From NCBI RefSeq assembly GCF_000710775.1, contig NZ_JOJP01000001.1:5218027-5282026 (forward strand): a stretch of DNA of 64,000 nt. The letters are read 5' to 3'. Below, piece after piece: positions 1 through 9,546 of the stretch. The DNA comes from Endozoicomonas elysicola. GTDB lineage: Bacteria > Pseudomonadota > Gammaproteobacteria > Pseudomonadales > Endozoicomonadaceae. Each line of letters opens with the position of its first letter. Position 1 is the stretch's first letter. A model generated the notes under the pieces. That model had not been told where the DNA came from. It saw only the letters and a program-made list of their open reading frames with translations, and ran no database searches. Both the position numbers and the translations under genes were made by a program.

Positions 1-53
1 CCCCCCCCTTATGGGCAACATAACTTTTATATATAGTAGCGCGGAAGTGTCAT

Positions 54-59
54 TATAAT
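54..59 (+). promoter_or_regulatory. Candidate -10 box upstream of mrpA
   Basis: A perfect TATAAT lies 53 bases before the mrpA start codon. The matching -35 region around position 31 is a poor fit to TTGACA, so this is only a candidate promoter for the mrp operon. The window edge hides anything further upstream. Confidence 0.25.
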
Positions 60-112
60 GCCCGATATTAACTTCGGCTTTCTCATCAAAACGGTATTTA
101 CGGCCTCATTTC

Positions 113-2383
113 ATGCCAAATCCAATACTCAAACTCTGGTTAGCGTTCTGCACACTGCTACCGCTTGGGATTTTTCTGCTGATAGGCGCCAGCTATAAAC
201 CACCGGAGACTCTGCTGTATTGGCCCTGGATTCCATCACTGGATATTCCGTTTTCGCTCCGCCTCGATGGCCTCAGCGTCTTGTTTGCCAGCCTGATCAG
301 CGGCGTTGGGTTTCTGGTTCAACTGTATGCCATTGCCTACATGAAACCCTATAAAGGCCGCGCAGCGTTCCACCTGTATTTGACCCTGTTTATGCTGGCC
401 ATGCTGGGATTAGTACTGGCCGACAATCTGCTGCTGCTGTTCGTATTTTGGGAATTAACCACACTTACGTCTTATTTGTTGATTGGCTTTAACCACGAGA
501 AAGAAGGATCACGCAAGAACGCCCTGCAGGCCATGCTGGTCACCGGCACTGGCGGTCTGGCGATGCTGGCTGGCTTGATTATGCTGGGTGAAATGGCAGG
601 CACCTACAGTATCAGCGCCATCATCACCCAAGGGGCTTCACTGGCTCAGCAGCCATGGTTTACCCCATCACTGCTACTTATTCTGCTTGGCGCATTCACG
701 AAATCGGCACAGTTTCCCTTTCATTTCTGGCTACCGGGCGCCATGGCTGCCCCCACCCCCGTCAGCGCCTATCTGCACTCGTCCACCATGGTAAAAGCGG
801 GCGTATACCTGCTGGCGAGACTGCTGCCCGTGTATGGCGATAGCACGTTATGGTTCACACTGCTGTGCAGTGCCGGTGCCTTCACTGCCCTGTGGTGCGC
901 CATACAGGCCTACCGCCAGACCGACTTAAAGCTGATGCTCGCCTTCAGCACCAATGTCATTCTTGGCCAACTGGTCATGCTGATCGGCATCGGCAGCAGT
1001 TATGCCGTCACTGCTGCACTACTATTGATTGCCGCCCATTCCTTTTATAAGGCAGGGCTATTTATGGTGGTCGGCAATATCGATAAGGCCACCGGCACCC
1101 GTGAATACCATGAGCTGGCCGGCCTGCGTGCAGTGCTGGCCATCAGCTTCACCGCCGCTTTGGTAACCGCCGCTTCCAAGGCTGGCCTGCCGCCATCGTT
1201 TGGCTTCCTGTCCAAGGAATACCTTTATAAAGCAGGCCTCGAATTTGGCTGGGTGCTTTCCGGTACCATGCTGCTGGCTAATGCCATTATGGTCGCTCTG
1301 GCATTGCTGATCCTAATCAAACCTTTTTTAAAACCTCATCACCCAAAAGCTGCGCCGATGAAAGCCGTTGAGCATAATCAGCTGCTGTGGTTGCCACCCA
1401 TCGTTCTGGCGCTGCTGTCAGTTATTGTGCCGGTGGCACTGCTGAACTGGTATCAGGGTGTGATAATTGATCCTGCTGCCTCGGTAATGCTGGCAACCCC
1501 TCAGGTGAAAACGGTCAAACTCTGGGAAGGCTTAAATCTGCCACTGCTGTTAAGCGCACTCACGCTGTTACTTGGTATTCTGCTCTATGTCGCTTATCCA
1601 CGTTTGAAGCCACGACTTGACCAGCTCTTGTCTGGGTTGCCCTCCGGACCAGCGGTTTACCAGCACCTGCTGAATGCAGTGGTTAAACTGGCGAACTGGC
1701 AAACCCGTGTGTTGCAGCATGGCCACCTCACCCAATACAGCCTGCAGTTCTTCCTGGTGCTGCTGGCTTTTCTTGGAACGGTTCTTGGTGAAGCGTTCTG
1801 GCAAATACACCCACTGCCCTCTATTGAATGGGATCTGTATTACTACGACGTCGTACTTGCGGTGTTTCTGGTCATCGCCGCTTTTGTGGTGGTTAAAGCC
1901 CGTACCCTGCTATTGGCGGTTGCCGCACTTGGCACGATCGGTTTTCTAACCACCATGGTGTTTCTGGTATACAGCGCACCGGATGTTGCCAAAACACAGC
2001 TGCTGGTCGAAACCCTGCTGGTCGTCTTTATCGCCATCGTATTGCGCCACTTATCCGCTGTCAGCTCTGTCCCCCGGCATTCAACCTCTCGTCGTATTAT
2101 TCACGCCTGTGTTGCTGCGGGTATCGGTATCAGCATCACTCTGGCGCTGTGGATTATCACTGCCGTCCCCATGAATCAGGAAATCTCCGAGTTCTATGCC
2201 CAAACCAGCGTCAGTGGTGGTAAGGGACGCAATATCGTCAATGTTATCCTGGTGGACTTCCGCGCTTTCGACACCCTTGGTGAGGCCGTTGTGGTGGTGA
2301 TTGCCGGACTGGCCGCCGTCGCCGTATTGGCCGGTAAACGGATCAACAAGCTGGTCTCTGAAACCGACAAGGAGCACCGTTAA
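113..2383 (+). CDS. mrpA: Mrp Na+/H+ antiporter subunit A
   Basis: Large membrane subunit of the seven-subunit Mrp sodium(potassium)/proton antiporter in the inner membrane, homologous to NuoL of complex I. The 756 residues are almost entirely hydrophobic helices. The family's conserved WELTT motif (Glu about 114) and HSSTMVKAG motif (about 221-229) are visible, and the C-terminus carries the MrpB-like extension ending in a FDTLGEA segment. The RLDGLS motif starts near residue 50, so the N-terminus appears 20 or so residues shorter than in typical MrpA. A stop codon at 56-58 and no in-frame ATG, GTG or TTG between it and 113 make 113 the only evident start. The stop overlaps the mrpB start by one base (TAATG). 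Also called mnhA or phaA. Confidence 0.95.
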   Translation: MPNPILKLWLAFCTLLPLGIFLLIGASYKPPETLLYWPWIPSLDIPFSLRLDGLSVLFASLISGVGFLVQLYAIAYMKPYKGRAAFHLYLTLFMLAMLGLVLADNLLLLFVFWELTTLTSYLLIGFNHEKEGSRKNALQAMLVTGTGGLAMLAGLIMLGEMAGTYSISAIITQGASLAQQPWFTPSLLLILLGAFTKSAQFPFHFWLPGAMAAPTPVSAYLHSSTMVKAGVYLLARLLPVYGDSTLWFTLLCSAGAFTALWCAIQAYRQTDLKLMLAFSTNVILGQLVMLIGIGSSYAVTAALLLIAAHSFYKAGLFMVVGNIDKATGTREYHELAGLRAVLAISFTAALVTAASKAGLPPSFGFLSKEYLYKAGLEFGWVLSGTMLLANAIMVALALLILIKPFLKPHHPKAAPMKAVEHNQLLWLPPIVLALLSVIVPVALLNWYQGVIIDPAASVMLATPQVKTVKLWEGLNLPLLLSALTLLLGILLYVAYPRLKPRLDQLLSGLPSGPAVYQHLLNAVVKLANWQTRVLQHGHLTQYSLQFFLVLLAFLGTVLGEAFWQIHPLPSIEWDLYYYDVVLAVFLVIAAFVVVKARTLLLAVAALGTIGFLTTMVFLVYSAPDVAKTQLLVETLLVVFIAIVLRHLSAVSSVPRHSTSRRIIHACVAAGIGISITLALWIITAVPMNQEISEFYAQTSVSGGKGRNIVNVILVDFRAFDTLGEAVVVVIAGLAAVAVLAGKRINKLVSETDKEHR

Positions 2384-2775
2384 TGTCATCGATTATTTTT
2401 CGTACCAGTGCCCATTTCGTCACGGTGCTGATGCTGGTGTTTTCCGTCTATCTGCTGTTGCGCGGCCACAACAATCCGGGCGGTGGGTTTATCGCAGGCC
2501 TTATTGCAGTGATCGCCTTTGCCCTGTTAATGCTGGCCGAAAATATTGACTACGTGCGCGACCGCCTGGTCTACCCACCAGCGGTCTTTGCTGGTTCAGG
2601 TGTGTTAATCGCGCTTCTGGCCGGACTGCTGCCACTGTTCTTCGGGCAGCCTTTTCTCTCCGGCCTGTGGTGGGGCAAAATCGGCAGCCCACTGCTGTTT
2701 GACATCGGCATCTATCTCGCCGTCATCGGCTCCGTGCTGATGGTTCTTCTGAATGTGGAAGAGGAGTTAAGTTAA
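2383..2775 (+). CDS. mrpB: Mrp Na+/H+ antiporter subunit B
   Basis: Small membrane subunit (130 residues) of the Mrp antiporter, with about four predicted transmembrane helices and the family's N-terminal [14 protein letters not shown] signature at about 27-40. It overlaps mrpA and mrpC by one base on each side, which implies translational coupling. Length is normal for a stand-alone MrpB, so this is the seven-gene operon type and not the A/B fusion type. Confidence 0.93.
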   Translation: MSSIIFRTSAHFVTVLMLVFSVYLLLRGHNNPGGGFIAGLIAVIAFALLMLAENIDYVRDRLVYPPAVFAGSGVLIALLAGLLPLFFGQPFLSGLWWGKIGSPLLFDIGIYLAVIGSVLMVLLNVEEELS

Positions 2776-3128
2776 TGGAATTTCTCTGGTGTCTGGTCGT
2801 TGGCCTGATGACTGCCTGTGGTGTTTTCCTGATGCTGGAGCGCCATATCGTGCGCTTTCTGTTCGGTATGATTCTGGTCAGCAATGCCATCAACCTGGCC
2901 ATTTTTGTCGCCGGTCGATTAACCCGTGGCAATCCACCGCTGATTGCCAGTGACGCTTTACTCCCTGCTGCCGGTTACGCGAACCCACTGCCTCAGGCAC
3001 TCATTCTTACGGCTATCGTGATCGGTTTCGGCCTGCTGTTATTCACCTTATTACTGGCCTATCGCGCCATCAAAGAGCTTGGCACTGCTGACATGGATAA
3101 AATGCAACACGCGGAGGCCGAGCAATGA
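2775..3128 (+). CDS. mrpC: Mrp Na+/H+ antiporter subunit C
   Basis: NuoK-like membrane subunit of 117 residues with three helices. The LMLERHIVRFLFGMILVSNA segment and the later PLPQALILTAIVIGFG segment are typical of MrpC/MnhC. It starts on the base that ends mrpB, and its last four bases (ATGA) contain the mrpD start. Confidence 0.93.
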   Translation: MEFLWCLVVGLMTACGVFLMLERHIVRFLFGMILVSNAINLAIFVAGRLTRGNPPLIASDALLPAAGYANPLPQALILTAIVIGFGLLLFTLLLAYRAIKELGTADMDKMQHAEAEQ

Positions 3129-4681
3129 CGCATTGGCTGCTGGTTATGCCTATTTTTATTCCGTTGCTTACCGCAACGGCCTGCGCCTTCAGCTTTCGCG
3201 CCCGCTCACTGTCGTCTGTGATCAGCTGGTGCGGTGCGATCGCTAATCTGTGTGTCGCCATATTGCTGATGCAACAGGTTATCTCAAACGGACTGCAGGT
3301 GACCGCTTTTGGGGACTGGAAAGCCCCCTTCGGTATTGTCTTTGTTGCCGACCTGCTGTCCGCCAGCATGGTGCTGATTACCGCCATTATCGGTATCGCC
3401 ATTGTGCTCTACAGCACCGCCGATTTGCGCAGCAAACCGTTCTATGCCATTTACCACAGCCTGATTCATGCCCTGCTGGCCGGTGTTATGGGCAGCTTTT
3501 TAACCGGCGACATCTTCAACCTCTATGTGTTTTTTGAAGTCATGCTGATTACTTCATTTGGTTTGATGGTGCTGGGTGCGAATAAAGAGCAAGTGGATGC
3601 GGCGGTGAAATACGTCGTACTCAATCTGATATCCACCATGGTTTTCCTGCTGGCCATCGGTCTGCTTTATGGCGCTACCGGCACATTGAACATGGCCGAC
3701 CTGCACGCCAAAGTTGCACAGCTACCGGACACCACCATGATGCTCATTTCCGGGCTGTTTCTCTTTGGTTTTGCCATCAAAGCATCGGCGTTCCCGGTCT
3801 TCTCCTGGCTGCCAGCATCCTATCACCATCTGCCCAGTGCCATCGTTGCCCTGTACGCTGCTCTGCTGACCAAGGTTGGCGTTTACGCCTTGATGCGTGT
3901 CTTCACTATCGTGTTCGACCTGGTGGACAGTGGTTACCAGCCGTTGTTGATTGTGATTGCCGGCCTGACCATGCTCACAGGTGTTCTTGGTGCTGCCAGC
4001 CAGTTCAATATTAAACGCATACTGTCGTTTCATATTATCAGTCAGATTGGGTATATGCTGATGGGACTGGCCATCTATACACCACTGGCCATTACGGGGG
4101 CGATTTTCTACATCATCCATCACATTATTGTTAAGGCTAACCTGTTCCTGATTGGCGGCTTTCTGAAACGCAAACAGGGCAGCGACAACTTGCGTGAGCT
4201 GGGTGGTGCCTATAGCGCCATGCCCTGGCTGGCGCTGCTGTTTTTGATTCCGGCTTTTTCTCTGGCCGGCTTTCCACCACTGTCCGGTTTCTGGGGCAAG
4301 TTTCTGGTGATCAAGGCAAGCCTGCTCACTGAAGACTATTTACTGGCAGCAACCGCATTATTTGTTGGTCTGATGACCATTTACTCAATGACCAAAATCT
4401 GGGCGGAAGCGTTCTGGAAACCACTGCCAGAGAATGCAGCAGCACCAGCCTCTCTGACGTGGAAGGAAAACTGCCTGTACATCACACCTATTGCGGTACT
4501 GGCGGTGATTACCGTTCTGATCGGTTTGATGGTCGAACCCATTTATCAGCTGGCAGAAACCTCGGCAACCAACCTGCTCAACCCACAGCCTTACATTAAT
4601 GCTGTGCTTGGCGGCGACGGCTCTCCCTACGCAGCGTCACTCTCCATACCTGCCGCACCTGCAGGAGGAATGCAACAATGA
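3125..4681 (+). CDS. mrpD: Mrp Na+/H+ antiporter subunit D
   Basis: NuoM/NuoN-like antiporter subunit of 518 residues, about 14 transmembrane helices, in the inner membrane. The FFEVMLITSF motif (Glu about 138) and the ALLTKVGVYALMR segment (about 248-260) correspond to the conserved acidic and lysine positions of the proton-translocating module. It overlaps mrpC and mrpE by ATGA on either side. The C-terminal tail of about 30 residues is Ala/Pro-rich and probably soluble. Confidence 0.94.
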   Translation: MTHWLLVMPIFIPLLTATACAFSFRARSLSSVISWCGAIANLCVAILLMQQVISNGLQVTAFGDWKAPFGIVFVADLLSASMVLITAIIGIAIVLYSTADLRSKPFYAIYHSLIHALLAGVMGSFLTGDIFNLYVFFEVMLITSFGLMVLGANKEQVDAAVKYVVLNLISTMVFLLAIGLLYGATGTLNMADLHAKVAQLPDTTMMLISGLFLFGFAIKASAFPVFSWLPASYHHLPSAIVALYAALLTKVGVYALMRVFTIVFDLVDSGYQPLLIVIAGLTMLTGVLGAASQFNIKRILSFHIISQIGYMLMGLAIYTPLAITGAIFYIIHHIIVKANLFLIGGFLKRKQGSDNLRELGGAYSAMPWLALLFLIPAFSLAGFPPLSGFWGKFLVIKASLLTEDYLLAATALFVGLMTIYSMTKIWAEAFWKPLPENAAAPASLTWKENCLYITPIAVLAVITVLIGLMVEPIYQLAETSATNLLNPQPYINAVLGGDGSPYAASLSIPAAPAGGMQQ

Positions 4682-5154
4682 ACTTGTTTTTATTAAACAT
4701 TCTCCTGGCGTTTGGTTGGATGCTGCTGAACGGCAACTACGGCAGCACTGACTTTACCATTGGTTTTGTGGTTGGCTTTTTTGCTCTGCTACTGACGGAG
4801 CCGTTCCGGAATAAACCCAATTATGGCCGCAAGTTCTGGGCAGCCCTGAAACTGCTGGCAGTTTTCCTCTACAAACTACTGACCAGTAGCCTGCAGGTAG
4901 TGTGGGATGTCATCACCCCGACTCACCTGAGTCATCCGGCCATCATCAACGTGCCACTGGAGGTAGAGTCTGACTTTGAGATTATGTTATTGGCCAATAT
5001 CGTATCGCTGACGCCGGGATCGCTGAGCCTGGACGTCAGTGAAGATCGTAAGTATCTGGTCATACATGCCATGTTCAGCCAGGACGAGCAGTCGGTGATC
5101 GACGACATTAAAGAAACATTGGAACGCCGTATTCTGGAGGTGACCCGTGACTGA
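4678..5154 (+). CDS. mrpE: Mrp Na+/H+ antiporter subunit E
   Basis: MrpE of 158 residues: two to three N-terminal membrane helices, then a soluble domain with the family's LANIVSLTPGSLSLDVS motif at about 104-120. MrpE is needed for assembly and activity of the complex in characterised systems. It is coupled to mrpD by an ATGA overlap and overlaps mrpF by eight bases. Confidence 0.92.
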   Translation: MNLFLLNILLAFGWMLLNGNYGSTDFTIGFVVGFFALLLTEPFRNKPNYGRKFWAALKLLAVFLYKLLTSSLQVVWDVITPTHLSHPAIINVPLEVESDFEIMLLANIVSLTPGSLSLDVSEDRKYLVIHAMFSQDEQSVIDDIKETLERRILEVTRD

Positions 5155-5476
5155 CATTATGGCTTTTGCGACTAACTTCGCCTTTGCCGGTTTGTTAGCC
5201 GGTCTTGCCCTGGCATTCATCCGACTGTGCAAAGGCCCCTCACTGGCCGATCGTGTTATCGCCCTGGACCTGATCGCCTTTATCACTATTGGTTTTATTG
5301 GCGTCTTTACCATTTACAGCAACGCCACCGCATTTATGGATATAGCCATTACTCTGGCACTGGTTGCGTTTCTCAGTACGATTGCCTTTGCCCGCTTTAT
5401 TATGCGCGTGCCACTGAGTCAGTCGGATGCAGACTCGGGCTCAAACTCAGGTTCAAAGCCAGGAGAAGAATTATGA
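5147..5476 (+). CDS. mrpF: Mrp Na+/H+ antiporter subunit F
   Basis: Small three-helix subunit of 109 residues with the conserved RLCKGPSLADRVIALD segment (about 25-40). The start is a GTG inside the end of mrpE, preceded by a strong GGAGG six bases upstream. The C-terminal tail is short, polar and Ser/Gly-rich. Its stop overlaps the mrpG start (ATGA). Confidence 0.92.
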   Translation: MTDIMAFATNFAFAGLLAGLALAFIRLCKGPSLADRVIALDLIAFITIGFIGVFTIYSNATAFMDIAITLALVAFLSTIAFARFIMRVPLSQSDADSGSNSGSKPGEEL

Positions 5477-5778
5477 TGGAGTGGGTGGTCGCCAGCTGTT
5501 TAATCATCGGGGTACTGTTCAGCTTTTTCTCTGCGTTGGGTATTTTACGAATGCCCGATGCCTATATACGCATGCATTCGTCTACTAAGGCGGGCACCAT
5601 CGGGGTTGGATTGATTATGGTGGCTGTTGCGCTGCACTTTCACGATACGTCCGTCATTTCACGGGCAATCGGCATTATTGCATTTATCCTGATGACAGCC
5701 CCTGTCGCAGCACAACTGTTGGGTAAATCGCTGTTGATGAATAATTACAAGATGTGGCGTGGGCATCAGCAGGACTAA
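5473..5778 (+). CDS. mrpG: Mrp Na+/H+ antiporter subunit G
   Basis: Last gene of the operon, 101 residues with three helices. The LGILRMPDAYIRMHSSTKAG segment (about 22-41) is the MrpG hallmark. The start is taken at 5473 because this ATG overlaps the mrpF stop (ATGA), as at the other junctions, and follows AGGAGAAG; a second ATG follows at once at 5476. A terminator hairpin lies just downstream. Confidence 0.92.
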   Translation: MMEWVVASCLIIGVLFSFFSALGILRMPDAYIRMHSSTKAGTIGVGLIMVAVALHFHDTSVISRAIGIIAFILMTAPVAAQLLGKSLLMNNYKMWRGHQQD

Positions 5779-5796
5779 CCTTTCCAATACCGAAGC

Positions 5797-5820
5797 AGGC
5801 CTGTAGCATCAGGCCTTTTA
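5797..5820 (+). terminator. Rho-independent terminator of the mrp operon
   Basis: Perfect 7-bp stem (AGGCCTG / CAGGCCT) with a six-base loop followed by TTTA, 19 bases after the mrpG stop. Confidence 0.75.
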
Positions 5821-5894
5821 CTCAAAAATGAGACATGCAGCCCTTCCCACATCCGAGCTGCACAGCAATCAAATCTACTTTCCAATTTGCCCCC

Positions 5895-7022
5895 TCACTG
5901 TTTAAGTTCAACTCTTTCATAAGAATAATAAAACCGGCGCTCACTTATCTCCGAAATTACATCCCGACCAACCTCACTACCATCTACAGGCTCATTCCAG
6001 GACTCAACCGCTGCTGGCATGACACGCACTAATGCTGACTCATTGTCTACGCAAGGCGCATAATACCTGCATTCAAAAGGGGATCTCCGAATTGCTGCCA
6101 GATCAGGAGGAAGTTTAAATTCATACTTTCGAACAGAACCGAGGATAGGCTCATCGTCTAAAGCCCTATGAATGAAAACTTCATCCAGCTCTTCAAGAAA
6201 AGTCCCTTCTTTTTGAACTACCTTGTTTTCACACACTTCAGGACGTATCTTTCCATTAAGCCCATCTATCATTTCTCTGATCAACGGAACAGCCACTAAG
6301 GTTACTAACTTAGCATCTTCCACATCCCTACCTTTTCTATTGGTGTAATCATCCGGTACTGGCGAAAAATAGTTAATGCTTTGTATAGCCTGATTGCTAT
6401 GTAATGTGCAGAGACCCAGCCTTTTCTCAGGATTATACAATCCATAATCCCGGTGAATCAGAATGGGAAAATCAAAAGACTCCAATGTTTCCAGCTCTTC
6501 TTTAACCGCTGAAAACCCAACACCCCTATCACGGCAATAATCCTCCAATTTCTGTTTTGCTGACTTGTCATGACCTTTCAGAACTTCCTCAGATATATCC
6601 AGAAATAATGTATCCGGATTTAATACCACCTCCATCACCAATGCTCTCGAAGGGTTTATTTCAACATTCTGAGCATAGTGCCTTGCTGCCACCATATCCT
6701 GCGTTAAACACAATCCATGTTTGACCCCTCTGGCTCCCGAAAAGATGAACTTATTTCCAGGATAAGGCTCCCCCCCCTTCAACATATTTAGCGCTGGTTC
6801 AAATGAAATATCACCAATAGTCCCTCGGTAGAAGCGCCGTCCCCAACTTTCTTTATTCTTCTCCATATACTCTTTACAGACTTCAACGACCTGACACTTC
6901 CTATATGTATCCGTTGTACCTCGCCGATCAGGTTGCGCACTTGTATAAGCAGATAAATTTGGCTCTGCCGCTAATGAAGCTGAAGGTGGCTGCATTGTTC
7001 TTCCCAATAGTAGGGTTTTCAT
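5895..7022 (-). CDS. Orphan protein with ADP-ribosyltransferase-like pattern
   Basis: No family is recognised with certainty. The 375-residue soluble protein contains FYRGT at 64-68, GLCLTQDMVAARHYA at 103-117 and LVMEVVLNPDTLFLDIS at 128-144. That spacing (YRG/YHGT, then a Ser/Thr strand with an A..YA helix, then a hydrophobic strand) recalls the R-S-E or H-Y-E core of ADP-ribosyltransferases and PARP-like toxins. The third catalytic acidic residue cannot be assigned. No signal peptide or membrane helix is visible. An internal ATG at residue 10, preceded by GGGAAG, is a better-placed start than the first ATG. The gene stands alone between two terminators and is more AT-rich than the mrp genes, which suggests acquisition. 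It could be a host-directed effector or toxin, but that is inference. Confidence 0.6.
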   Translation of the reverse strand: MKTLLLGRTMQPPSASLAAEPNLSAYTSAQPDRRGTTDTYRKCQVVEVCKEYMEKNKESWGRRFYRGTIGDISFEPALNMLKGGEPYPGNKFIFSGARGVKHGLCLTQDMVAARHYAQNVEINPSRALVMEVVLNPDTLFLDISEEVLKGHDKSAKQKLEDYCRDRGVGFSAVKEELETLESFDFPILIHRDYGLYNPEKRLGLCTLHSNQAIQSINYFSPVPDDYTNRKGRDVEDAKLVTLVAVPLIREMIDGLNGKIRPEVCENKVVQKEGTFLEELDEVFIHRALDDEPILGSVRKYEFKLPPDLAAIRRSPFECRYYAPCVDNESALVRVMPAAVESWNEPVDGSEVGRDVISEISERRFYYSYERVELKQ

Positions 7023-7195
7023 ACCTTAGAAAAGAGCATCACGTATGGACATCTATTTTCACAGAACTCTTTATTTCGAGTTCTGACCTAAATAAATGCA
7101 AACAGTTCCAAAGCAATGGAAAGAAACATGGAAGGTTATCTAGAGAAAAGCTTTACGGGGACAAGCTGAAAAAAACCACCTGATTCAGCGAAGAA

Positions 7196-7230
7196 AGATC
7201 AAGTGGTTAAATAAATTAACCACTTGATCT
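7196..7230 (-). terminator. Terminator downstream of malQ
   Basis: Perfect 15-bp inverted repeat (7196-7210 with 7216-7230) around a five-base loop, followed on the minus strand by TTTCTT. It lies about ten bases past the malQ stop. Confidence 0.75.
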
Positions 7231-7240
7231 TCATTTATTG

Positions 7241-9475
7241 CTAAACCTCTACCCGTTCAGCTCCACGAATAATATTTACATTTTTGAGAAACTGCTCTAT
7301 CTCCTCTCGCTCAACCAATTCAGACACATCACTGATCAGTCGACGACGCCAGTTCGGGTATTCCTCACAAGTTCCCGGAACATTCACCGGCGTATCCAGC
7401 ATCATGCAATCTTCCAGCTGAATAACGGTGATCAGTGCATTGGAGCGAACCAGATAATAATGCAGACGTTCCATCAACTCGCGGGAAAAGGCCATGGTCT
7501 CCATCCGCTCAGGATCCATACCCGGTGGTAGTTCACCAATATCAGCCAGCGTGTTCAGCAATGCCACCTTGGCGACATGACGCTCGTTCTTTTCCCGCTC
7601 ACAGCGCTCTTCATCATAAGTGCCCAGCTCACGCCAGAGGTCAAGGTCCAGACAGTTCCACCAGGCATTCAGCGTAGGAATGTCATGATTGGACATGCAG
7701 GCCAGCGTTCTGCCCGGATAATCCACTGGCGCGGTAAACCGATCCTCTTCCAGCTTCTCAAATATCCCTACGGTGTTGGAGTAGAATTTTGCTGGCGGCA
7801 GGCTTTCGGAAATTTCTTCAGGTACCGTGCCGAGGTCTTCACCAAACACCAGACTCTGATGGCGCTGACTCTCCAGTTTGATAATGCCCAGCAGGTCCTG
7901 AAGCGGATAGCGAACGTAACACCCGAAGTCTGCGGTCTTGCCGTTTGGACACCACCACAGTCGCAGTAATCCCATCACATGGTCAATGCGCAGTGCACCG
8001 CAGTGATCCATATTGGCACGAACCATCTCAATAAATGGCTGGTAAGCGGATGCTTTCAGCGCTTGGGGATTAAATGGTGGTAAACCCCAGTTCTGTCCCT
8101 GTGGGGCAACACCATCAGGCGGCGCACCGACACTAGCATCCAGACAATAGAGTTCACGATCGGACCATACATCCGCCCCACCACTGTCAACGCCAACCGC
8201 CAGGTCACGATAGAGTCCAACCATCATGCCGGACTGCTCCGCTGCCTGCTGGGCATCTTCCAGCTGACCATCGGCCACCCACTGAAGCCAGGTGTAAAAA
8301 CGAACCCGCTCTTTATGCTCTTTGGCAAAAGCTTTGGTTTCTGAACTTTCCGGATTCTGCAGAGCCTCTGGCCAATGGCGCCAACCCCAGGCATCGGCAT
8401 CCTGCTTAAGATGATGCTCAAAGAGCGCATCATAAAGCGCCTGACGATCCAGACTCTCACCCCGCGTTTTGCAGAATGCCTTGAACTGTTTACCCCGTTG
8501 GGTCTTTGCTTTCAACTCTCGACTGACAAAGGTGTCATAGAGCTTTTCCAGCACAGCCATCTTCAGCTCAGCCACCGCAGGATAGTTCACATGGGTTGCC
8601 GATCTCGCTTCGGACAGTTTGATTTGAAAAGTCTGATCATCCATCAACCGGCGGGCATCATCACTGAACTCAAACTCCGCAACCGCTTCTACATCGATAT
8701 AAAGAGGGTTCAGAAAGCTCCGGCTGGAAGGACTGTAAGGGCTGCAATGCTGAGGTCCCGCAGGGTACAGTGCATGAATGGGGTTCAGTCCAACAATATG
8801 AGCGCCTTTTGCAGCCAGTGCCGTTACCGTTTCCTTAAGATCGGTAAAATCCCCCATCCCCCAGTTTCTTGCGGAACGCAGCGTGTAGAGCTGAATAGCC
8901 GATCCCCAGATTTTCTGGCCTTTGGCCAGTGCTTCCGGTTCATAGCAGGTTTCTGGAGCAATGATCAACGCGCAGGTTTCACCCCCTTCGGGCTTTTTAT
9001 CGCCCTTCTTCTTTTTTACCGCCTGCAGTTGCAGCTGATGATAACCCTCTGGCAGATCATCAGGCAGGAGCGCATTGATCCTGACGATGGTTGTCCGCCC
9101 ATGTTTATTGCGGGCCACCTCTTTGTACTGCCCTTCTTTTCCAGAGAGCTCCAGCAGTCGCTGTTTGCCATTTTCCAGAGTCAGGTTCAGCTTGATCGTA
9201 TCTTTCAGTTTACTGGCCGGTAAGTGCAGCTCCAGTTCAAAAGGACTGCCTTTATGCAGCACAGAAACACCGGGTAAAACGGATTGCCAGCGTTGCTTTT
9301 CTACGTCTTCAATCTGCTGGTCAATCAATTGGTCGGAATCCAGCTGAAGGCCCATGGCCTCAAGCATTGGAATCATTTTCTCAACGGGTACCTTAACCGG
9401 ATTACCAGCCCAGTCGTTATACTCCCCACTCAGGCCATAACATGCGGCCAGGCGCTCAATCCGTTGCATATCCAC
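7241..9475 (-). CDS. malQ: 4-alpha-glucanotransferase (amylomaltase)
   Basis: GH77 enzyme that disproportionates maltose and maltodextrins in the cytoplasm, releasing glucose and longer dextrins for MalP. The 744 residues comprise an N-terminal beta-rich extension and a GH77 barrel. The catalytic segments are visible: LRIDHVMGLLRLWW (nucleophile Asp), VFGEDLGTVP (acid/base Glu) and MSNHDIPTL (third Asp). Length fits bacterial MalQ with the extra N-terminal domains. Translation starts at GTG 9475 (GGGAGAG upstream) or at ATG 9469. It is the last gene of the minus-strand mal cluster, 70 bases after malK. Confidence 0.95.
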   Translation of the reverse strand: MDMQRIERLAACYGLSGEYNDWAGNPVKVPVEKMIPMLEAMGLQLDSDQLIDQQIEDVEKQRWQSVLPGVSVLHKGSPFELELHLPASKLKDTIKLNLTLENGKQRLLELSGKEGQYKEVARNKHGRTTIVRINALLPDDLPEGYHQLQLQAVKKKKGDKKPEGGETCALIIAPETCYEPEALAKGQKIWGSAIQLYTLRSARNWGMGDFTDLKETVTALAAKGAHIVGLNPIHALYPAGPQHCSPYSPSSRSFLNPLYIDVEAVAEFEFSDDARRLMDDQTFQIKLSEARSATHVNYPAVAELKMAVLEKLYDTFVSRELKAKTQRGKQFKAFCKTRGESLDRQALYDALFEHHLKQDADAWGWRHWPEALQNPESSETKAFAKEHKERVRFYTWLQWVADGQLEDAQQAAEQSGMMVGLYRDLAVGVDSGGADVWSDRELYCLDASVGAPPDGVAPQGQNWGLPPFNPQALKASAYQPFIEMVRANMDHCGALRIDHVMGLLRLWWCPNGKTADFGCYVRYPLQDLLGIIKLESQRHQSLVFGEDLGTVPEEISESLPPAKFYSNTVGIFEKLEEDRFTAPVDYPGRTLACMSNHDIPTLNAWWNCLDLDLWRELGTYDEERCEREKNERHVAKVALLNTLADIGELPPGMDPERMETMAFSRELMERLHYYLVRSNALITVIQLEDCMMLDTPVNVPGTCEEYPNWRRRLISDVSELVEREEIEQFLKNVNIIRGAERVEV

Positions 9476-9546
9476 TGTTAAACACTCTCCCTCTCACTTT
9501 ATAAGCTCGTCGTATCCAGGTTCTTCAGAATGGTAAAGCCGACTGA

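Noticed and set aside
1-10. Run of eight C at the window start
   Set aside because: It is at the edge of the sequence, so a low-complexity or assembly end cannot be told from a real feature.
7196-7230. 15-bp perfect inverted repeat considered as an attachment or recombination site
   Set aside because: Its position just after malQ and the T-rich tail fit a terminator better, and no integrase is present.
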